This document shows, piece by piece, positions 41,337-51,584 of a stretch of 64,000 bases of DNA. The stretch is taken from NCBI RefSeq assembly GCF_006439025.1, contig NZ_RCYZ01000006.1, positions 297,655 through 361,654 of the forward strand, in the 5' to 3' direction. The translations under genes were made by a program, and so were the position numbers. The notes under the pieces are model-generated. The model was given only the letters and a program-made list of their open reading frames with translations. It had not been told where the DNA came from and searched no databases. Positions within the stretch are counted from its first letter, which is position 1; each line of letters opens with the position of its first letter. This DNA comes from Hymenobacter nivis (GTDB lineage Bacteria > Bacteroidota > Bacteroidia > Cytophagales > Hymenobacteraceae).

Positions 41337-44300
41337 TGTACCTGCGCTACAGGTGCTAATTCACTCAACAGGTCGTTGAGCAGCTTGCGGCGCTGGCCAG
41401 GATTCAAGTCCTTCTTTTCGCAGAATTCGCGAACAAAGGCGCTCAATTCATCTCGGGCCTCGGCCAGTTTGCGGTCTTCTGGAAATGTCCATGCTTGAAT
41501 AGTGGCAACGGCTTGATTCCAGCTGCTTACAAACGCCTTCTGTTGGCCCTTGTCCCAGATGTGATGGTCCGAGGGTAATTGGAGGTGAAGGGATACTTCC
41601 TCAACCAGTTTTCCCAGGTCGGATTTAGCTCTCACGGCGTGCAGCATTAACCGAGCTAGGGAGTCAGTGAGTAGCGTAGCATCGGCCTCTGCCTTGACAG
41701 TGTAAGCCTCTTGACGCCGTAGGTCTTCGTAAAGGGTGCTTTTGTAATCTGCTTCGTGCTTGTGTTTCCCTTTTTTGTCTAGCGCAGATACTACTTCAAG
41801 CAAAGGGCGACTGTAGTTGTCGATGCTTGCCTTTAAGCTATCAATCTTGGCGAGCAGCCTAGGCAAGTCTTCTGCGCTTAAGTCCTTCAACACGGGCAGA
41901 CCCCATCGTTGAGGGAGTGTTTGGGTTAGCAAAATGTACAGGCTTTCGCCTGATGACAGCTGATTAATCAGTAGCGCATCATCAGAAGTTTTGTTAGCCC
42001 AATCAGCTTCCCGAGTACGGACCGGCAGATTAGCATACCACTGATTAAAAATGCCTTCGCGGAGCGCTTGAACGGTATGGACTTCTTTTAGACCAAACAA
42101 CTTTCCTATTCCTGCAAAGAAATCCACCTCTGCTATCGGTGGCTGCCAGGCATTGATGAGAACGTAGCAGCGCTGGTACTCGGCAGCCACCGCTGCAATG
42201 TGAGTATCAGTCCACTCCTTCCATTTTGTTGGAAGGGACCTTAACAAGTTATTTTTCTCTATCCAGCGCCGCGGAATGTTATCGAGATAGAGAGTAGTTG
42301 TTGGCGCGGTAGAGTCAATATTCTCCAATAACCACTTTGCTGCGGGGTCTGCGAAGGGGTGCGTCTGTTTGAGTTGACCTAATTCAGTCCACCAGTCCTT
42401 GAAAAGGTTAGCGAAGGCGATTTCCGTGGGGCACTCGCTGGGAGGAACTTCAAAAACTTCGCGCGCTATGTATTGGAGCACCTTCATAGGGTCGAGGGTA
42501 AAGTCCTCGACGGTTTTCTTGTAACCCTGAAATTCTTTGACGTATTCCGACTGACAGAGGTAGAGGTTACCTTCCCAGGTGTGCAACGGCTTCGCTGTCA
42601 GTTCAGAAGTGTAAGAAGAAAGAATGTCCTTGCCTACTGGTCCGTTCTGAATAAGCCTAATCCAATTAGCTATATATGGGTCGGAATAGGTAGCCATCCG
42701 CTGGGCTGTCGTTAAACCAGCAAACCATTCTTTGGTAATCGACTGGATATCATCCTTGCCAACGTTCTCTTTTCCAAAAACTGTTTTGGCCAGTGTTTCT
42801 AAGGTTTCTTGCCGAAACAGCTTATCCGCATCAACTGGAAATTGCTTGACCTCCCGCAGCTTCTTGAGCAGCTTCGGGCGGTTCGCAGGGTCGTCTTCGA
42901 AAGCTTCCTGTGAAGTAACCCCCAGCAGGCTGTTAGGCAGTGTCTCCAAGAACAGCATTCGGGCCTCTGGCTCGGGAATGCTTTGAGGTAGGGCAGCAAT
43001 CGTTTCGAAAAATTCCTGTATCTCCCCGCCCTTGCGGGCAATGAGTGCTTTTTGCAAGGATGTCAGTGGAGCTACAACACCTTGGAATTGACGAGCAACT
43101 TCTGCAAACGAGGTTGCGGAGTTTTTGCCGAACAAATCACGCAGCTCGCGAAGGTATCCTTCCTCCTTCGGTGACATATCTACCCGCCGAATGCGGTAAT
43201 CAGCCGGCTTCTTGAATATGTCTTTAAAGAGTTCGGTGTCCTTTTCCTTAACCAGAGCTCCTTTGTAGATGGTTATTTGAAGAGAATGGAGCCGGTCATA
43301 ACAGCCAAAAAAGAACTTAATGAGGTGTTCCGAAAGGCCATAAGGTGCTTGCAACAGTGGGCTAAATAACTCCTGCCCTGAAACACCGCTTTCTTTTCCC
43401 TTAAGCACTTTATCGAAATGCTTGAAAATGGCCGCTTCTGGTGTCCCCGTATCTGGTGACTTAATCTCTCCGAACTGAATCCCTTTGTCCCGTGGAGCAA
43501 TTTTGGATAGGGAGAGTTTATAGAAAAAATTTTCTACTACACGGTCGGACGCAGCGTGTCCAGGAGTCTGAAGAGGAATGCGACCCGGTGGGCTGGCATA
43601 AATGCTGGCAAAAGCCAAATCGCGCTCGGACGCCTTCTGAGTACGCTTTACGAACCATAGCGCTTCGTCCTTGATGGATGGTACTTGTGAAAACCGCTCC
43701 TCTATTTTCTGCTCAAACCAGGCATTGAATCCACGAGCATTAGAGAAAACTTGTGGCGTCGATTCCGTTGCGCACTGCCACACCCACTTGCTGGGCTCAA
43801 ACATACTTTTCACAAGGCCTCGTAACTCTCCTTCAACCAAGCGCAGTTGGTCGTTCACTTTATCTTTTCGAGCTGGAGTACTGGCAATCTCATCACGGTC
43901 CAGAGCAGCCCGCAAAGCCAAGTACTTTAAAGTTTTTTTCTGTGGCTCACTAAACAGGAAGGGGTCCTGAGGAAGAGCATAAAACACGTAGGGCTGAGCA
44001 GCTTTATTCGCAGTGACTGCTTGTGCCAAGTGGTCCTGCGCTACAGGAGTCTCACTCACGAAGTGAAACACATAGCCCGTTGCTAACCAGTTTTCGTTCT
44101 TGCCAGCGTAAAAGTCGGCTAGCCTTTCTAGCTTTTCTTTTGGGTCTGAAGCATTGCAGATAGGCACTACTTCGTACCGTCGTAGTGCTCCAAAACGGTC
44201 GTTCTGTTCTGCAGAAATTAGCGGTGAGCGAGTATCTAGTTCGTTCCAGACCTCTAGGCATTTATTTAGCTTTAAACCAGCCAATTTTACCTCTTCCTCT

Positions 44301-46036
44301 TTCAGCACACTGTCAACCGAAAGTGTGCCGGCGGATGGGAAGTCGTAGGTGTTATTGGAACGGTTATGTTCCAGCCATCCCTTGTCGGCTAAGCTATATA
44401 AGAGTGAATCAAACTCGGCAGTACGCGAAGCTGGCCAATTTTGAGCCCATAGCAATAGGTCTCGTCGAGGAGCCAAGCGGCTATCCCGTACCACTTTTAA
44501 CATGAGCACGTTGCGGAAAAGGCGCTCCGCATCAATTTCCCCAGTTACGTTGGCTAAGGCTGTTTTGTAGTCGTCGAGCGAGTTGCGGATTTGGCCAAAT
44601 TTGGCATCCATTAGGTTGGTCTCGAAAAAATCGAGTAGCCGGTCCGGCGTGAACAGCGTTGGCCGACCATGGCTGTCCGTAAGCTGTTGGGTCGTTAGAA
44701 AATGTTGCAGTCCTCCAACCTCTAGCTGACTAGGACTGAGAAAATTGAACATTGTACGCGTATTCTGAGCGTACTCGTTCGAGAACTTCGGAAGAAGCCT
44801 GGCAGTCAGGGGATGAAGTGGGAATAGGTTCTCAACCACGTTATGGCTTATCCATTCGGTGCTTTGCTTGCCATATAGCTTCTGCTTGCTTACCAAGTCG
44901 GTTGCCTCGCTTAAATACTCCTCGGTGTGGAGTAGCTTTTCCAGCTGGGGCTTGGTATGCGCCGCACGAATGAATACCGTGCCCATGATTTCAGTTGAAT
45001 CGGTAATTTCAACGTCATCGGCGGACCCGTCTAGGGTGTCTTTCGTCGCACCTAGGAGGTGTGCGTCAAACCGACCTACAATCTTGGTGATGTCTTGCTT
45101 CTTGTCTTCCTGTAGAGAAGATGGGTTTTGGTGCGTTGCCGCCAGAAACAGAATGTTAGCTCCGCTGCCTCCTGCGCGCTTAACTCGTTGCACGAAGTCC
45201 TGTACCGCCAAGCCTGAGCCCTCAGGTGAATTTATCATTCGGTTCAGCATATCGCCGAACTCATCGTAGAGTACTACAATACCACGGTAGCCCTGTGCCG
45301 TGATATTTTTAGCAGTTTCCGAGTAGACCGAGTACACATCTGCGACATCAGACTCATCAAACGAGGTAGTTACAATCTCGCGGAAATAGGCCTTGAACGT
45401 CCGGTAGGTGGGCGCGTCCAAATCCCTAAGAAGACCAATGAATTCTTCTGTCTTGATGCCACTTAGCTTTTTGCCGAACTGCTCATAAGCAGATGGATTG
45501 GCTGTTTTCCAACCTTCCAGCACTTCGGCCGCCCGTTGGTACATGGTTGGTGGGCGGAAGCTTAGTTCCTGCTTGTCGAGGGCGGTAATCAAACCTTGCA
45601 GCAGAGCATGTCGGAAATCGACTTCTCCATAGTTTGGAATGACAACCAGAAATTTGCCCCCAATCTGAGCTAGCGACTCAAGCTGTGCAGTTAGACCGTC
45701 CTTAATTTGGGCTTCCTTGTCCGCGACCTTTTGCTGAAAGGTGGCCATGACCTCCGGCCGGTTGTTGGCAAGAATATGAGCCAGCATGAGCAGCAGATAA
45801 GACTTGCCCGTGCCATACGACGCCTGAATAAGGTGAACCTTATGGTCAGTACCTGGTGCAACCGTACCTAATATGGCTTTCATCACACGCCGTGAGCTCC
45901 GATTGGGCAAATAGCCTTCAATCTTCTGGTCGGGGGCAGCGAGGTTGTAGCAAAAATCATTTGATAAGTCAATCTCAGCAGAAAAGGCTGTTGAGAGTTG
46001 AATCAAGCTGCTCAGCGTACTCATAGTATCATGCAA
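41333..46036 (-). CDS. brxC: BrxC-like giant P-loop ATPase
   Basis: A 1567-aa ATPase of the BrxC/PglY (DUF6079-like) class. Walker A is LIQASYGTGKSYLLLML (GTGKS at 75-79), Walker B GIVVLYDEFGDML (DEF at 258-260), and a sensor-like NILFLAATHQNP follows. Long helical regions fill the rest. In BREX this ATPase is essential for defence and modification. The first ATG (46036) overlaps the small upstream gene by 8 bp; a second ATG at 46024 would leave a 4-bp gap and is equally plausible. In size and position it fits type 4. Confidence 0.88.
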   Translation of the reverse strand: MHDTMSTLSSLIQLSTAFSAEIDLSNDFCYNLAAPDQKIEGYLPNRSSRRVMKAILGTVAPGTDHKVHLIQASYGTGKSYLLLMLAHILANNRPEVMATFQQKVADKEAQIKDGLTAQLESLAQIGGKFLVVIPNYGEVDFRHALLQGLITALDKQELSFRPPTMYQRAAEVLEGWKTANPSAYEQFGKKLSGIKTEEFIGLLRDLDAPTYRTFKAYFREIVTTSFDESDVADVYSVYSETAKNITAQGYRGIVVLYDEFGDMLNRMINSPEGSGLAVQDFVQRVKRAGGSGANILFLAATHQNPSSLQEDKKQDITKIVGRFDAHLLGATKDTLDGSADDVEITDSTEIMGTVFIRAAHTKPQLEKLLHTEEYLSEATDLVSKQKLYGKQSTEWISHNVVENLFPLHPLTARLLPKFSNEYAQNTRTMFNFLSPSQLEVGGLQHFLTTQQLTDSHGRPTLFTPDRLLDFFETNLMDAKFGQIRNSLDDYKTALANVTGEIDAERLFRNVLMLKVVRDSRLAPRRDLLLWAQNWPASRTAEFDSLLYSLADKGWLEHNRSNNTYDFPSAGTLSVDSVLKEEEVKLAGLKLNKCLEVWNELDTRSPLISAEQNDRFGALRRYEVVPICNASDPKEKLERLADFYAGKNENWLATGYVFHFVSETPVAQDHLAQAVTANKAAQPYVFYALPQDPFLFSEPQKKTLKYLALRAALDRDEIASTPARKDKVNDQLRLVEGELRGLVKSMFEPSKWVWQCATESTPQVFSNARGFNAWFEQKIEERFSQVPSIKDEALWFVKRTQKASERDLAFASIYASPPGRIPLQTPGHAASDRVVENFFYKLSLSKIAPRDKGIQFGEIKSPDTGTPEAAIFKHFDKVLKGKESGVSGQELFSPLLQAPYGLSEHLIKFFFGCYDRLHSLQITIYKGALVKEKDTELFKDIFKKPADYRIRRVDMSPKEEGYLRELRDLFGKNSATSFAEVARQFQGVVAPLTSLQKALIARKGGEIQEFFETIAALPQSIPEPEARMLFLETLPNSLLGVTSQEAFEDDPANRPKLLKKLREVKQFPVDADKLFRQETLETLAKTVFGKENVGKDDIQSITKEWFAGLTTAQRMATYSDPYIANWIRLIQNGPVGKDILSSYTSELTAKPLHTWEGNLYLCQSEYVKEFQGYKKTVEDFTLDPMKVLQYIAREVFEVPPSECPTEIAFANLFKDWWTELGQLKQTHPFADPAAKWLLENIDSTAPTTTLYLDNIPRRWIEKNNLLRSLPTKWKEWTDTHIAAVAAEYQRCYVLINAWQPPIAEVDFFAGIGKLFGLKEVHTVQALREGIFNQWYANLPVRTREADWANKTSDDALLINQLSSGESLYILLTQTLPQRWGLPVLKDLSAEDLPRLLAKIDSLKASIDNYSRPLLEVVSALDKKGKHKHEADYKSTLYEDLRRQEAYTVKAEADATLLTDSLARLMLHAVRAKSDLGKLVEEVSLHLQLPSDHHIWDKGQQKAFVSSWNQAVATIQAWTFPEDRKLAEARDELSAFVREFCEKKDLNPGQRRKLLNDLLSELAPVAQVQ

Positions 46037-46463
46037 AAGAATGATTATCGACTAAATCGAGGGTGTGCTGTGGTTGAGGTAACACTTGCCCATACACCGC
46101 ATTGAACAAGGAAAATACCCGGGCTGAGTAAAGCAAAAACACAATTGGTTGCCTAGGCTCCAAGATTACTAACTTCTGCACAAGCTGCTTTAGAAATCCC
46201 GGGTGGCTTAACCGCGGAGCAACATATAGTTCTAGGTTCAAAAAGAGGCATGGCGAACCATCCGCCAGCTGCTTGACCCGCTCTATCAAAAGGTCATCCG
46301 TAAGCAGCAGTTTGCCGTTGTGTTTGGCTGAGCCATCGACAACTACAAAGCCAGCTTGCTTGCTTTGGTCTATCACATCTTCGAAATGGCTATTCGCTAG
46401 TATTGCTCCAGTCCGTTTCCGAGCCCGTCGAACGGTAGCTAACAGTTCCTCAATTCTCTGCAT
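46029..46463 (-). CDS. Small protein of the BREX-like operon, unknown function
   Basis: A 144-aa soluble protein between the DUF4007-like gene and brxC. I use the ATG at 46463 (MQRIEELLATVRRARKRTG). Features are VVDGSAKHNGKLLLTDDLLIERVKQLADGS as two blocks and PIVFLLYSARVFSLFNAVYG. No Walker A and no known BREX small-protein signature (BrxA, BrxB) is obvious; a relation to BrxF-like accessory proteins is possible but unsupported. It overlaps its upstream neighbour by 14 bp and brxC by 8 bp, so it is firmly in the operon. Confidence 0.75.
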   Translation of the reverse strand: MQRIEELLATVRRARKRTGAILANSHFEDVIDQSKQAGFVVVDGSAKHNGKLLLTDDLLIERVKQLADGSPCLFLNLELYVAPRLSHPGFLKQLVQKLVILEPRQPIVFLLYSARVFSLFNAVYGQVLPQPQHTLDLVDNHSFA

Positions 46464-47226
46464 AATACTTTTCGACAAGTGCCAGAGGGGAGCCATTAAA
46501 GGGAAGTTCCACCATGTTTAAGTTGGCTACTTGCACACGCTTGACCAGCCCCAGATTTGCTAAGTCGTTCAGCCGGTTATCTAAGCTGTTTGCGCTATAG
46601 CCAAAGAATTTTCCTATGTTACCAGCCTCTTCCAGCAACTCGGTGATGGTAATGGACTGCCTACCGCGGCGATTATCGTACAGGATGTAAGCCAGTAGCA
46701 GTGGATGGACTCCGTAAGGCTCCGGGCGCTCTATTCTATCGTTACTGATAGAAATCAAACGCAACTTCTCAAATGCTTCTGTATCCGTTAAAGCATTGAA
46801 AGTCTTGCTAATGAGACTTTCGACATAACGCTTCTTGTAATTAGTCTGAATATCGTTCGCTGAGGCCCAAAGCTTAAAGGCTTCTTGAAACCCATTTTTA
46901 CTTGCGGCGTTACCGGCGCAATTTACTAAGTAAAAAAGGACAGGATTATGTTCACGAGCGGACCAGTGGTACACGCAGAGCCATTTGGAAAAATCCTCAA
47001 CTAATCGTTTGTCCGATTTCTTTATTTCTTCCCCAAGTTTTGTTAGTTCCCTTTTAGTGCTCGCTAAGTTGAAATCCTTGAGGTATTCAATCAGGCCCCT
47101 GACCTTATTATCACCGAAGCCGGTTTCATTGATTAATACTTGATTTTCAGCTCCAAATAGGTTGAGAACTTGTGTGACTTCCCTAAGGATTAATCCGAAG
47201 CCTTGGTATTCGTGAATTGTTTGCAT
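46450..47226 (-). CDS. Divergent DUF4007-like winged-helix protein
   Basis: A 258-aa protein. Its first 110 residues share the pattern of the DUF4007 protein encoded upstream: a glycine-rich turn then VRGLIEYLKDFNLA (compare VRAIKHWLRAFGLV), LTKLGEEI, and FSKWLCVYHWS with NPVLFYLVNC (compare TLWLLHYQL). The C-terminus is winged-helix-like (SLDNRLNDLANLGLVKRVQV). I infer a distant paralogue. It starts 9 bp after the PAPS-reductase-like gene. A DNA-binding role is likely but not shown. Confidence 0.65.
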   Translation of the reverse strand: MQTIHEYQGFGLILREVTQVLNLFGAENQVLINETGFGDNKVRGLIEYLKDFNLASTKRELTKLGEEIKKSDKRLVEDFSKWLCVYHWSAREHNPVLFYLVNCAGNAASKNGFQEAFKLWASANDIQTNYKKRYVESLISKTFNALTDTEAFEKLRLISISNDRIERPEPYGVHPLLLAYILYDNRRGRQSITITELLEEAGNIGKFFGYSANSLDNRLNDLANLGLVKRVQVANLNMVELPFNGSPLALVEKYYAEN

Positions 47227-47235
47227 AGTGAGCTA

Positions 47236-48360
47236 CTATATAAAGCAGGCGGCGCAACCTTGCTGGTCGTCTTCATCCAGGAATTTATCCATTAAGAAAG
47301 GGGAGCTATTAGCCGACTGCTCGACTCTTTTCTTCTGCTTCTGAATGTATTCCCTTTTTATCTGCTCGATGCGCTCAGGCTTCATTAGCTCCGCGAGGGA
47401 CTCCCGCTCACTCCAGGTATAACCTTCTTTCTCGTATTTACCCGCCTTTTCAAAAAGCTCCGGGTGTTGCTCATAAAGCCAAACCCACTCAATTTTTTGC
47501 TGAAAAAAGCAGAAGTAGCATCCAGACCGGCTTCTCGAATACGTTCCTTTCTCGCCGTCTACCTCAAACTCTAGTTCCTCATAATACTTCGGGATGCCGA
47601 CGCCACTTGTCCTCAATAAGGTGAAAATGTCTTCCTTCACCGATACCTTGGTGTCAGCCACTACCGGAAAGCTATTCACCTGTGCGAGTGGGTATTTTGT
47701 CGTTTTGAGGTAGCTAAAAACTAGCTGATTGAACGCCTTAGTATCAGCATTTAGCAGCAGGTCAAGCTTTTTCTTAGCCGAAAAACGTAGCGATAGAGGT
47801 TCTGCGATAATCTCACGGAACTCGTCATCAACCGTCACTTCGCCAGCTCCTATGGTGTCCAGTAACTGCTTGATGTTATCATTGGCCAGCACCTTGGTTA
47901 TCACGTCTTCACTCCAAATATTCTTCCGGAAGGGAAAAATGGACTGAATGTTACTCTTCTTGGAGATGTACCCTTCCCGCTCTTCGTCACCTCGAATACC
48001 AACGTAAGAGACCACTGGGTCATTTCCGATAAACATTTCGAACGGCCGCAACTTCAAATACTGAGTACACCAGCGAGATTGAGTAGAGGGCAGATACTTG
48101 AACTTGCTTTTGTAAAGCAGCTCAAAAGGCCCTAATTGGTGATTCTCCGTGTCTTTAGAATGAGTCAGTCTGATAATGGGCTTACCCAAATAGACTTCCA
48201 GCCGCGTGACCAAGTCATACGTTTCTTGAAGCTCCTCACCAGTATCGGCGGTGTAGTACTCAATGTCCAGTTCAGGATAGTTGTCCTTCATGTAGATGGC
48301 CAGAGCTGCGCTGTCCTTGCCTCCAGAGATACCCAGGACGTGTCTTACTTTCTGACTCAT
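47236..48360 (-). CDS. brxP: PAPS reductase/DndC-like protein (BrxP-like)
   Basis: A 374-aa PP-loop ATP-pyrophosphatase family enzyme. The nucleotide motif is HVLGISGGKDSAALAIY (SGGKDS at 12-17). The family block STQSRWCTQYLKLRPFE has C98. Further cysteines at GCYFCFFQ (C281, C284) and GCAACFI (C369, C372, at the very C-terminus) could bind an Fe-S cluster, as in DndC. Such enzymes activate or transfer sulfur; in DNA phosphorothioation DndC puts sulfur into the backbone. In BREX type 4 a gene of this kind (BrxP) replaces the PglX methylase. Its ATGA overlap with the upstream ATPase gene is 4 bp. Sulfur chemistry on DNA is inferred. Confidence 0.88.
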   Translation of the reverse strand: MSQKVRHVLGISGGKDSAALAIYMKDNYPELDIEYYTADTGEELQETYDLVTRLEVYLGKPIIRLTHSKDTENHQLGPFELLYKSKFKYLPSTQSRWCTQYLKLRPFEMFIGNDPVVSYVGIRGDEEREGYISKKSNIQSIFPFRKNIWSEDVITKVLANDNIKQLLDTIGAGEVTVDDEFREIIAEPLSLRFSAKKKLDLLLNADTKAFNQLVFSYLKTTKYPLAQVNSFPVVADTKVSVKEDIFTLLRTSGVGIPKYYEELEFEVDGEKGTYSRSRSGCYFCFFQQKIEWVWLYEQHPELFEKAGKYEKEGYTWSERESLAELMKPERIEQIKREYIQKQKKRVEQSANSSPFLMDKFLDEDDQQGCAACFI

Positions 48361-51300
48361 GATATTAGCAGTTCATTTAGGAGGTTTGCGACAATAGCCA
48401 GGTTCACTTGCTTGTCGTGTTTCAGGGCACCGAGGCGTTTCATCAGCATGTCGGTGTCCTTCTTAACAATCTTCTCCTTGTCTTTGGGCAGTCGGATAAT
48501 TGCCTTTTGTGCGCCGGCACCAAAAGCATTGAGTTCGATGCCAACGACAGATTCTTGGCTCGGGTCAATGTTGCTAGCTGACAAGCTGGTCAGGCTGTCC
48601 AGGTCAAGCAGCATGCGCTGGAACTTGTCATAAAGCATTGATTCGTCATCATCGCCGAAAACGTCCAGTGATTTGCCAACAACGGCCTGCGCCATTGCAC
48701 TAAGCCAAGCATCACGGTCGGCGCTTGAGGAGTTCAAGCGTTGCACAAAAACCCGTTGATTAGGCATGAGCATTGGCTGACTCAATTTCTTGAACCGTTT
48801 TTGCAAAACTGCCCTGTATTCGATAAAAGGTAGGGGTTGACCTACAACGTCTTCCTGGACAAAGCTCTCAAAGCGAGTCAGTAGCTCAGGATATGCATGA
48901 CGGATGCTACGGATAGCACCCTCTATCTTGTGAATGTACTCTGACAGTGACTCCGGTGAATTGAGCAAAGTACCCAGATTGTAGCCCAACGCCGAAGGGA
49001 AATCATCAAAGAAGGTCTTTTCTGGGTCTACTGAGGTTACAATAGCAGCCCGTAGTGCAAGCGCTTCCTTATCGAGCCGTTGGGTGTTTTTGGCATAAGT
49101 GGGTAACTGACGGTAGAAGGACAGGAAAGGACGAATTGTCTCAACGAAAGTCTGATTGTCAACGAACAATCTGTCCTGCTGCTGGAGAAAAGTCCGATAG
49201 CTGTTAAGCAAGTCCAGCTTAACTCCTTCTATATCAAAAGTCTTTACCTCGTAATCGGCAGGGTACTTAATAATCAGGTCAAGAGTCTCGTCTGATATCT
49301 GGGGAATATACCCTTTGTCTCCAAACAGCCCATAATCATCCCTCTTTAAGAACAGGAAAGTAGGTATCCAGAAATCTAGGAATCCTTGTTTGAGTTTAAA
49401 AGGAGCTGCAGCCAGCTTTTCATAGAGGCCCGTAATGGAACGGCGGCGGTCCTTCGCGCTTTGCAGAAACTGCTCTGAAACCTCCCAAAGCTCCTGGAAT
49501 CGGTTAGGGTCAAGATGCTGTTCATTGCGACTACCAAAGCTTGTAGATATGCCGTTGGCTTTGAGCAGCGTGAGATAGATAGTTTTTTCGGGGGGGAACT
49601 TGCCCTTTTCAAACCCGAGGTCTGGTTTATCCCAGTCCGCTACTAACGCTTTGAAGTACTGCCGGCGAGCTGTGAAGATGGAATTTGAAATGACGTGCCG
49701 GTTCACCAACTCGTTTTTGAAAACCGGGGTGCTGGGATAGATGGTTTGGCAAACCCTGGACAGGAACTGATTGAAGAGTCGCTGTGAATGAATTTCCTGC
49801 CGTTCACCCTGCCAAAGCCAGGTTAGGTGAGGGGAGCCGATATAAAGGTTTCCTAATATAAAGTGATTGAGTGTTTTACGGGCTGCCTCAATGTTTTCAT
49901 CAAGCAGGCGCAAAGCAATTTTATCCTCCGCATTATCAGCCTTTACTTGCTCTAGCTTTTGCAGTTCATAGAGCAAATCAATGATGTCGCGTGTGTTTTC
50001 GTAGTGAACGAAAATCAGTGCTTGCTCAGGGTGGGCTGCCGAGTGTGCCCGTACCGTCTCAGCCGATAGGTTTTCATTAAAGACGAGGTAAATCAAACCA
50101 TCTACTTCACCTATGGGGTAATCGGCCCGCAATTCGTCAGTAATGACAAACTTAAATTGTCGTGGGGTGCCAAACTCATAGGTATACGCTTTGGCCAGAA
50201 CAGGGGGCAGGTCATCATAGCGCTGAAGCAAAGCGGCAACCGCGTCACTCTTGGCAATCTTCTGTTCGGCTTCAATAAGGGCTGCCTCTACGTCGAGAGT
50301 GGTGCCGTTATTGGGAATGAAGCGCTTTGCATGTGCCCGATATAGAATGATTTTATGCTTCTTCAGTCCTTCAACAAGCTCAGCAGCATTTTCAATGCCT
50401 AAGGCAATCTTGGCATAACGCACTAAAAACGCCTGATTTAGGTCGCTACCCTGAGCCGCCGTGATGTTGAGTAGCCCGATGAATTTGAGCAGATGCTGGT
50501 AGGCTTCAATGTTCTCCGAGAAGGTCCGCTCAATCTCGTCCAAGCCGTTACGAATGGCCGACCAGGCGGCATAGTCCGGGTTGAATTTTGATTGGACAAA
50601 CGAATAGAAATTGAAGAACAAGTAGTCGTATACTTGCCCAATATGATAGAACGCACCCGGCCGGTCACGACGAAACTGTTTCAGGCTGGTGTGGTCTGAC
50701 GCCTCTAGAAATGAGAACAGACTGCGCTCGTTTTGGCCGTACCGTTGCAGGCATAGCGTCAGTACGTTCGCCGCCAGCAAATCCAGTGGGAAAAGCCCTG
50801 TCGCTACTTCCTCTGCGTAAGCGGGCTTGAGGTCGAAAGCTCGCGTGTCATTGGCTATTAAGACTGTCTGCAGTACCGCTTCTTCCTCGTGGGCATCACG
50901 CTTTTCCGCAGTTAAGTGGGATGCAGCTAGGCGTAGCAATTGTTCAATGGGCTCATTGAAGGTTACTTCTCGAAAACGACCCTTGACTTTGCTCCATTCC
51001 TGCCGTTGCGGCACACTCAGTCCGAAGGCATAAGCATCAAAATTCTGATGCACCGTCGTGATAAGCAACACATTGTGACTCGTGTCAGCAGCAAACTCAG
51101 CCAAGCTTTGCAAGAAGTAAACAGCAGAGTTGGGGTCGTGCGCAGCAGCATGCTCCAGAAACTTGCCAAATTCATCTACCAGAATAACAAGGCGGCCTTT
51201 TTTGAGCGTCGCCTGATGCTGGTAATAGAGAGCAGCAAGGATGGCAGCACTATCAGCCCCCGGTTCTAAACCATAGCGTTCAGCCATCATGTCGGCCAGC

Positions 51301-51584
51301 GACTGATACTCGCCAACGAAATGTACTACCTCAGTGGGGCCGGCACCAAAGAGCTTATCCTTGAAGTAGGGCTTTTGTCCCGTGAGATTTTGCTCAAGAG
51401 CCCATAGAAAGGCACTTTTTCCTGTACCGTATGAACCAATGAGTGTGAAGGCACGGATTCCAGTCTGGTAATCGGCCAGCAACTGGGAGACAATGCGTCG
51501 AGTATTGTCCGTAGGAATGTAATTCAATGCCCGGTTGGCATCCCTTACGATATTAACCGAGGGGCTAAACATTGGCTGGGACAT
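48357..51584 (-). CDS. Second large P-loop ATPase, 1075 aa
   Basis: An ATPase with Walker A FTLIGSYGTGKSAFLWAL (50-57) and Walker B LVILVDEFGKFLEHAA (DEF at 138-140), followed by LLITTVHQNFDAYAFG. The SYGTGKS and DEFG motifs match those of the BrxC-like ATPase in the same operon, so both belong to one superfamily. The length and the long helical remainder differ. It may take the place of DndD in the sulfur branch of the system. It overlaps the DUF4007 gene by 20 bp and the PAPS-reductase-like gene by 4 bp. Confidence 0.85.
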   Translation of the reverse strand: MSQPMFSPSVNIVRDANRALNYIPTDNTRRIVSQLLADYQTGIRAFTLIGSYGTGKSAFLWALEQNLTGQKPYFKDKLFGAGPTEVVHFVGEYQSLADMMAERYGLEPGADSAAILAALYYQHQATLKKGRLVILVDEFGKFLEHAAAHDPNSAVYFLQSLAEFAADTSHNVLLITTVHQNFDAYAFGLSVPQRQEWSKVKGRFREVTFNEPIEQLLRLAASHLTAEKRDAHEEEAVLQTVLIANDTRAFDLKPAYAEEVATGLFPLDLLAANVLTLCLQRYGQNERSLFSFLEASDHTSLKQFRRDRPGAFYHIGQVYDYLFFNFYSFVQSKFNPDYAAWSAIRNGLDEIERTFSENIEAYQHLLKFIGLLNITAAQGSDLNQAFLVRYAKIALGIENAAELVEGLKKHKIILYRAHAKRFIPNNGTTLDVEAALIEAEQKIAKSDAVAALLQRYDDLPPVLAKAYTYEFGTPRQFKFVITDELRADYPIGEVDGLIYLVFNENLSAETVRAHSAAHPEQALIFVHYENTRDIIDLLYELQKLEQVKADNAEDKIALRLLDENIEAARKTLNHFILGNLYIGSPHLTWLWQGERQEIHSQRLFNQFLSRVCQTIYPSTPVFKNELVNRHVISNSIFTARRQYFKALVADWDKPDLGFEKGKFPPEKTIYLTLLKANGISTSFGSRNEQHLDPNRFQELWEVSEQFLQSAKDRRRSITGLYEKLAAAPFKLKQGFLDFWIPTFLFLKRDDYGLFGDKGYIPQISDETLDLIIKYPADYEVKTFDIEGVKLDLLNSYRTFLQQQDRLFVDNQTFVETIRPFLSFYRQLPTYAKNTQRLDKEALALRAAIVTSVDPEKTFFDDFPSALGYNLGTLLNSPESLSEYIHKIEGAIRSIRHAYPELLTRFESFVQEDVVGQPLPFIEYRAVLQKRFKKLSQPMLMPNQRVFVQRLNSSSADRDAWLSAMAQAVVGKSLDVFGDDDESMLYDKFQRMLLDLDSLTSLSASNIDPSQESVVGIELNAFGAGAQKAIIRLPKDKEKIVKKDTDMLMKRLGALKHDKQVNLAIVANLLNELLIS

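Noticed and set aside
47236..48360. Assimilatory sulfate reduction enzyme (CysH)
   Set aside because: The protein is longer, has extra cysteine pairs, and sits in a defence operon with no other cys genes.
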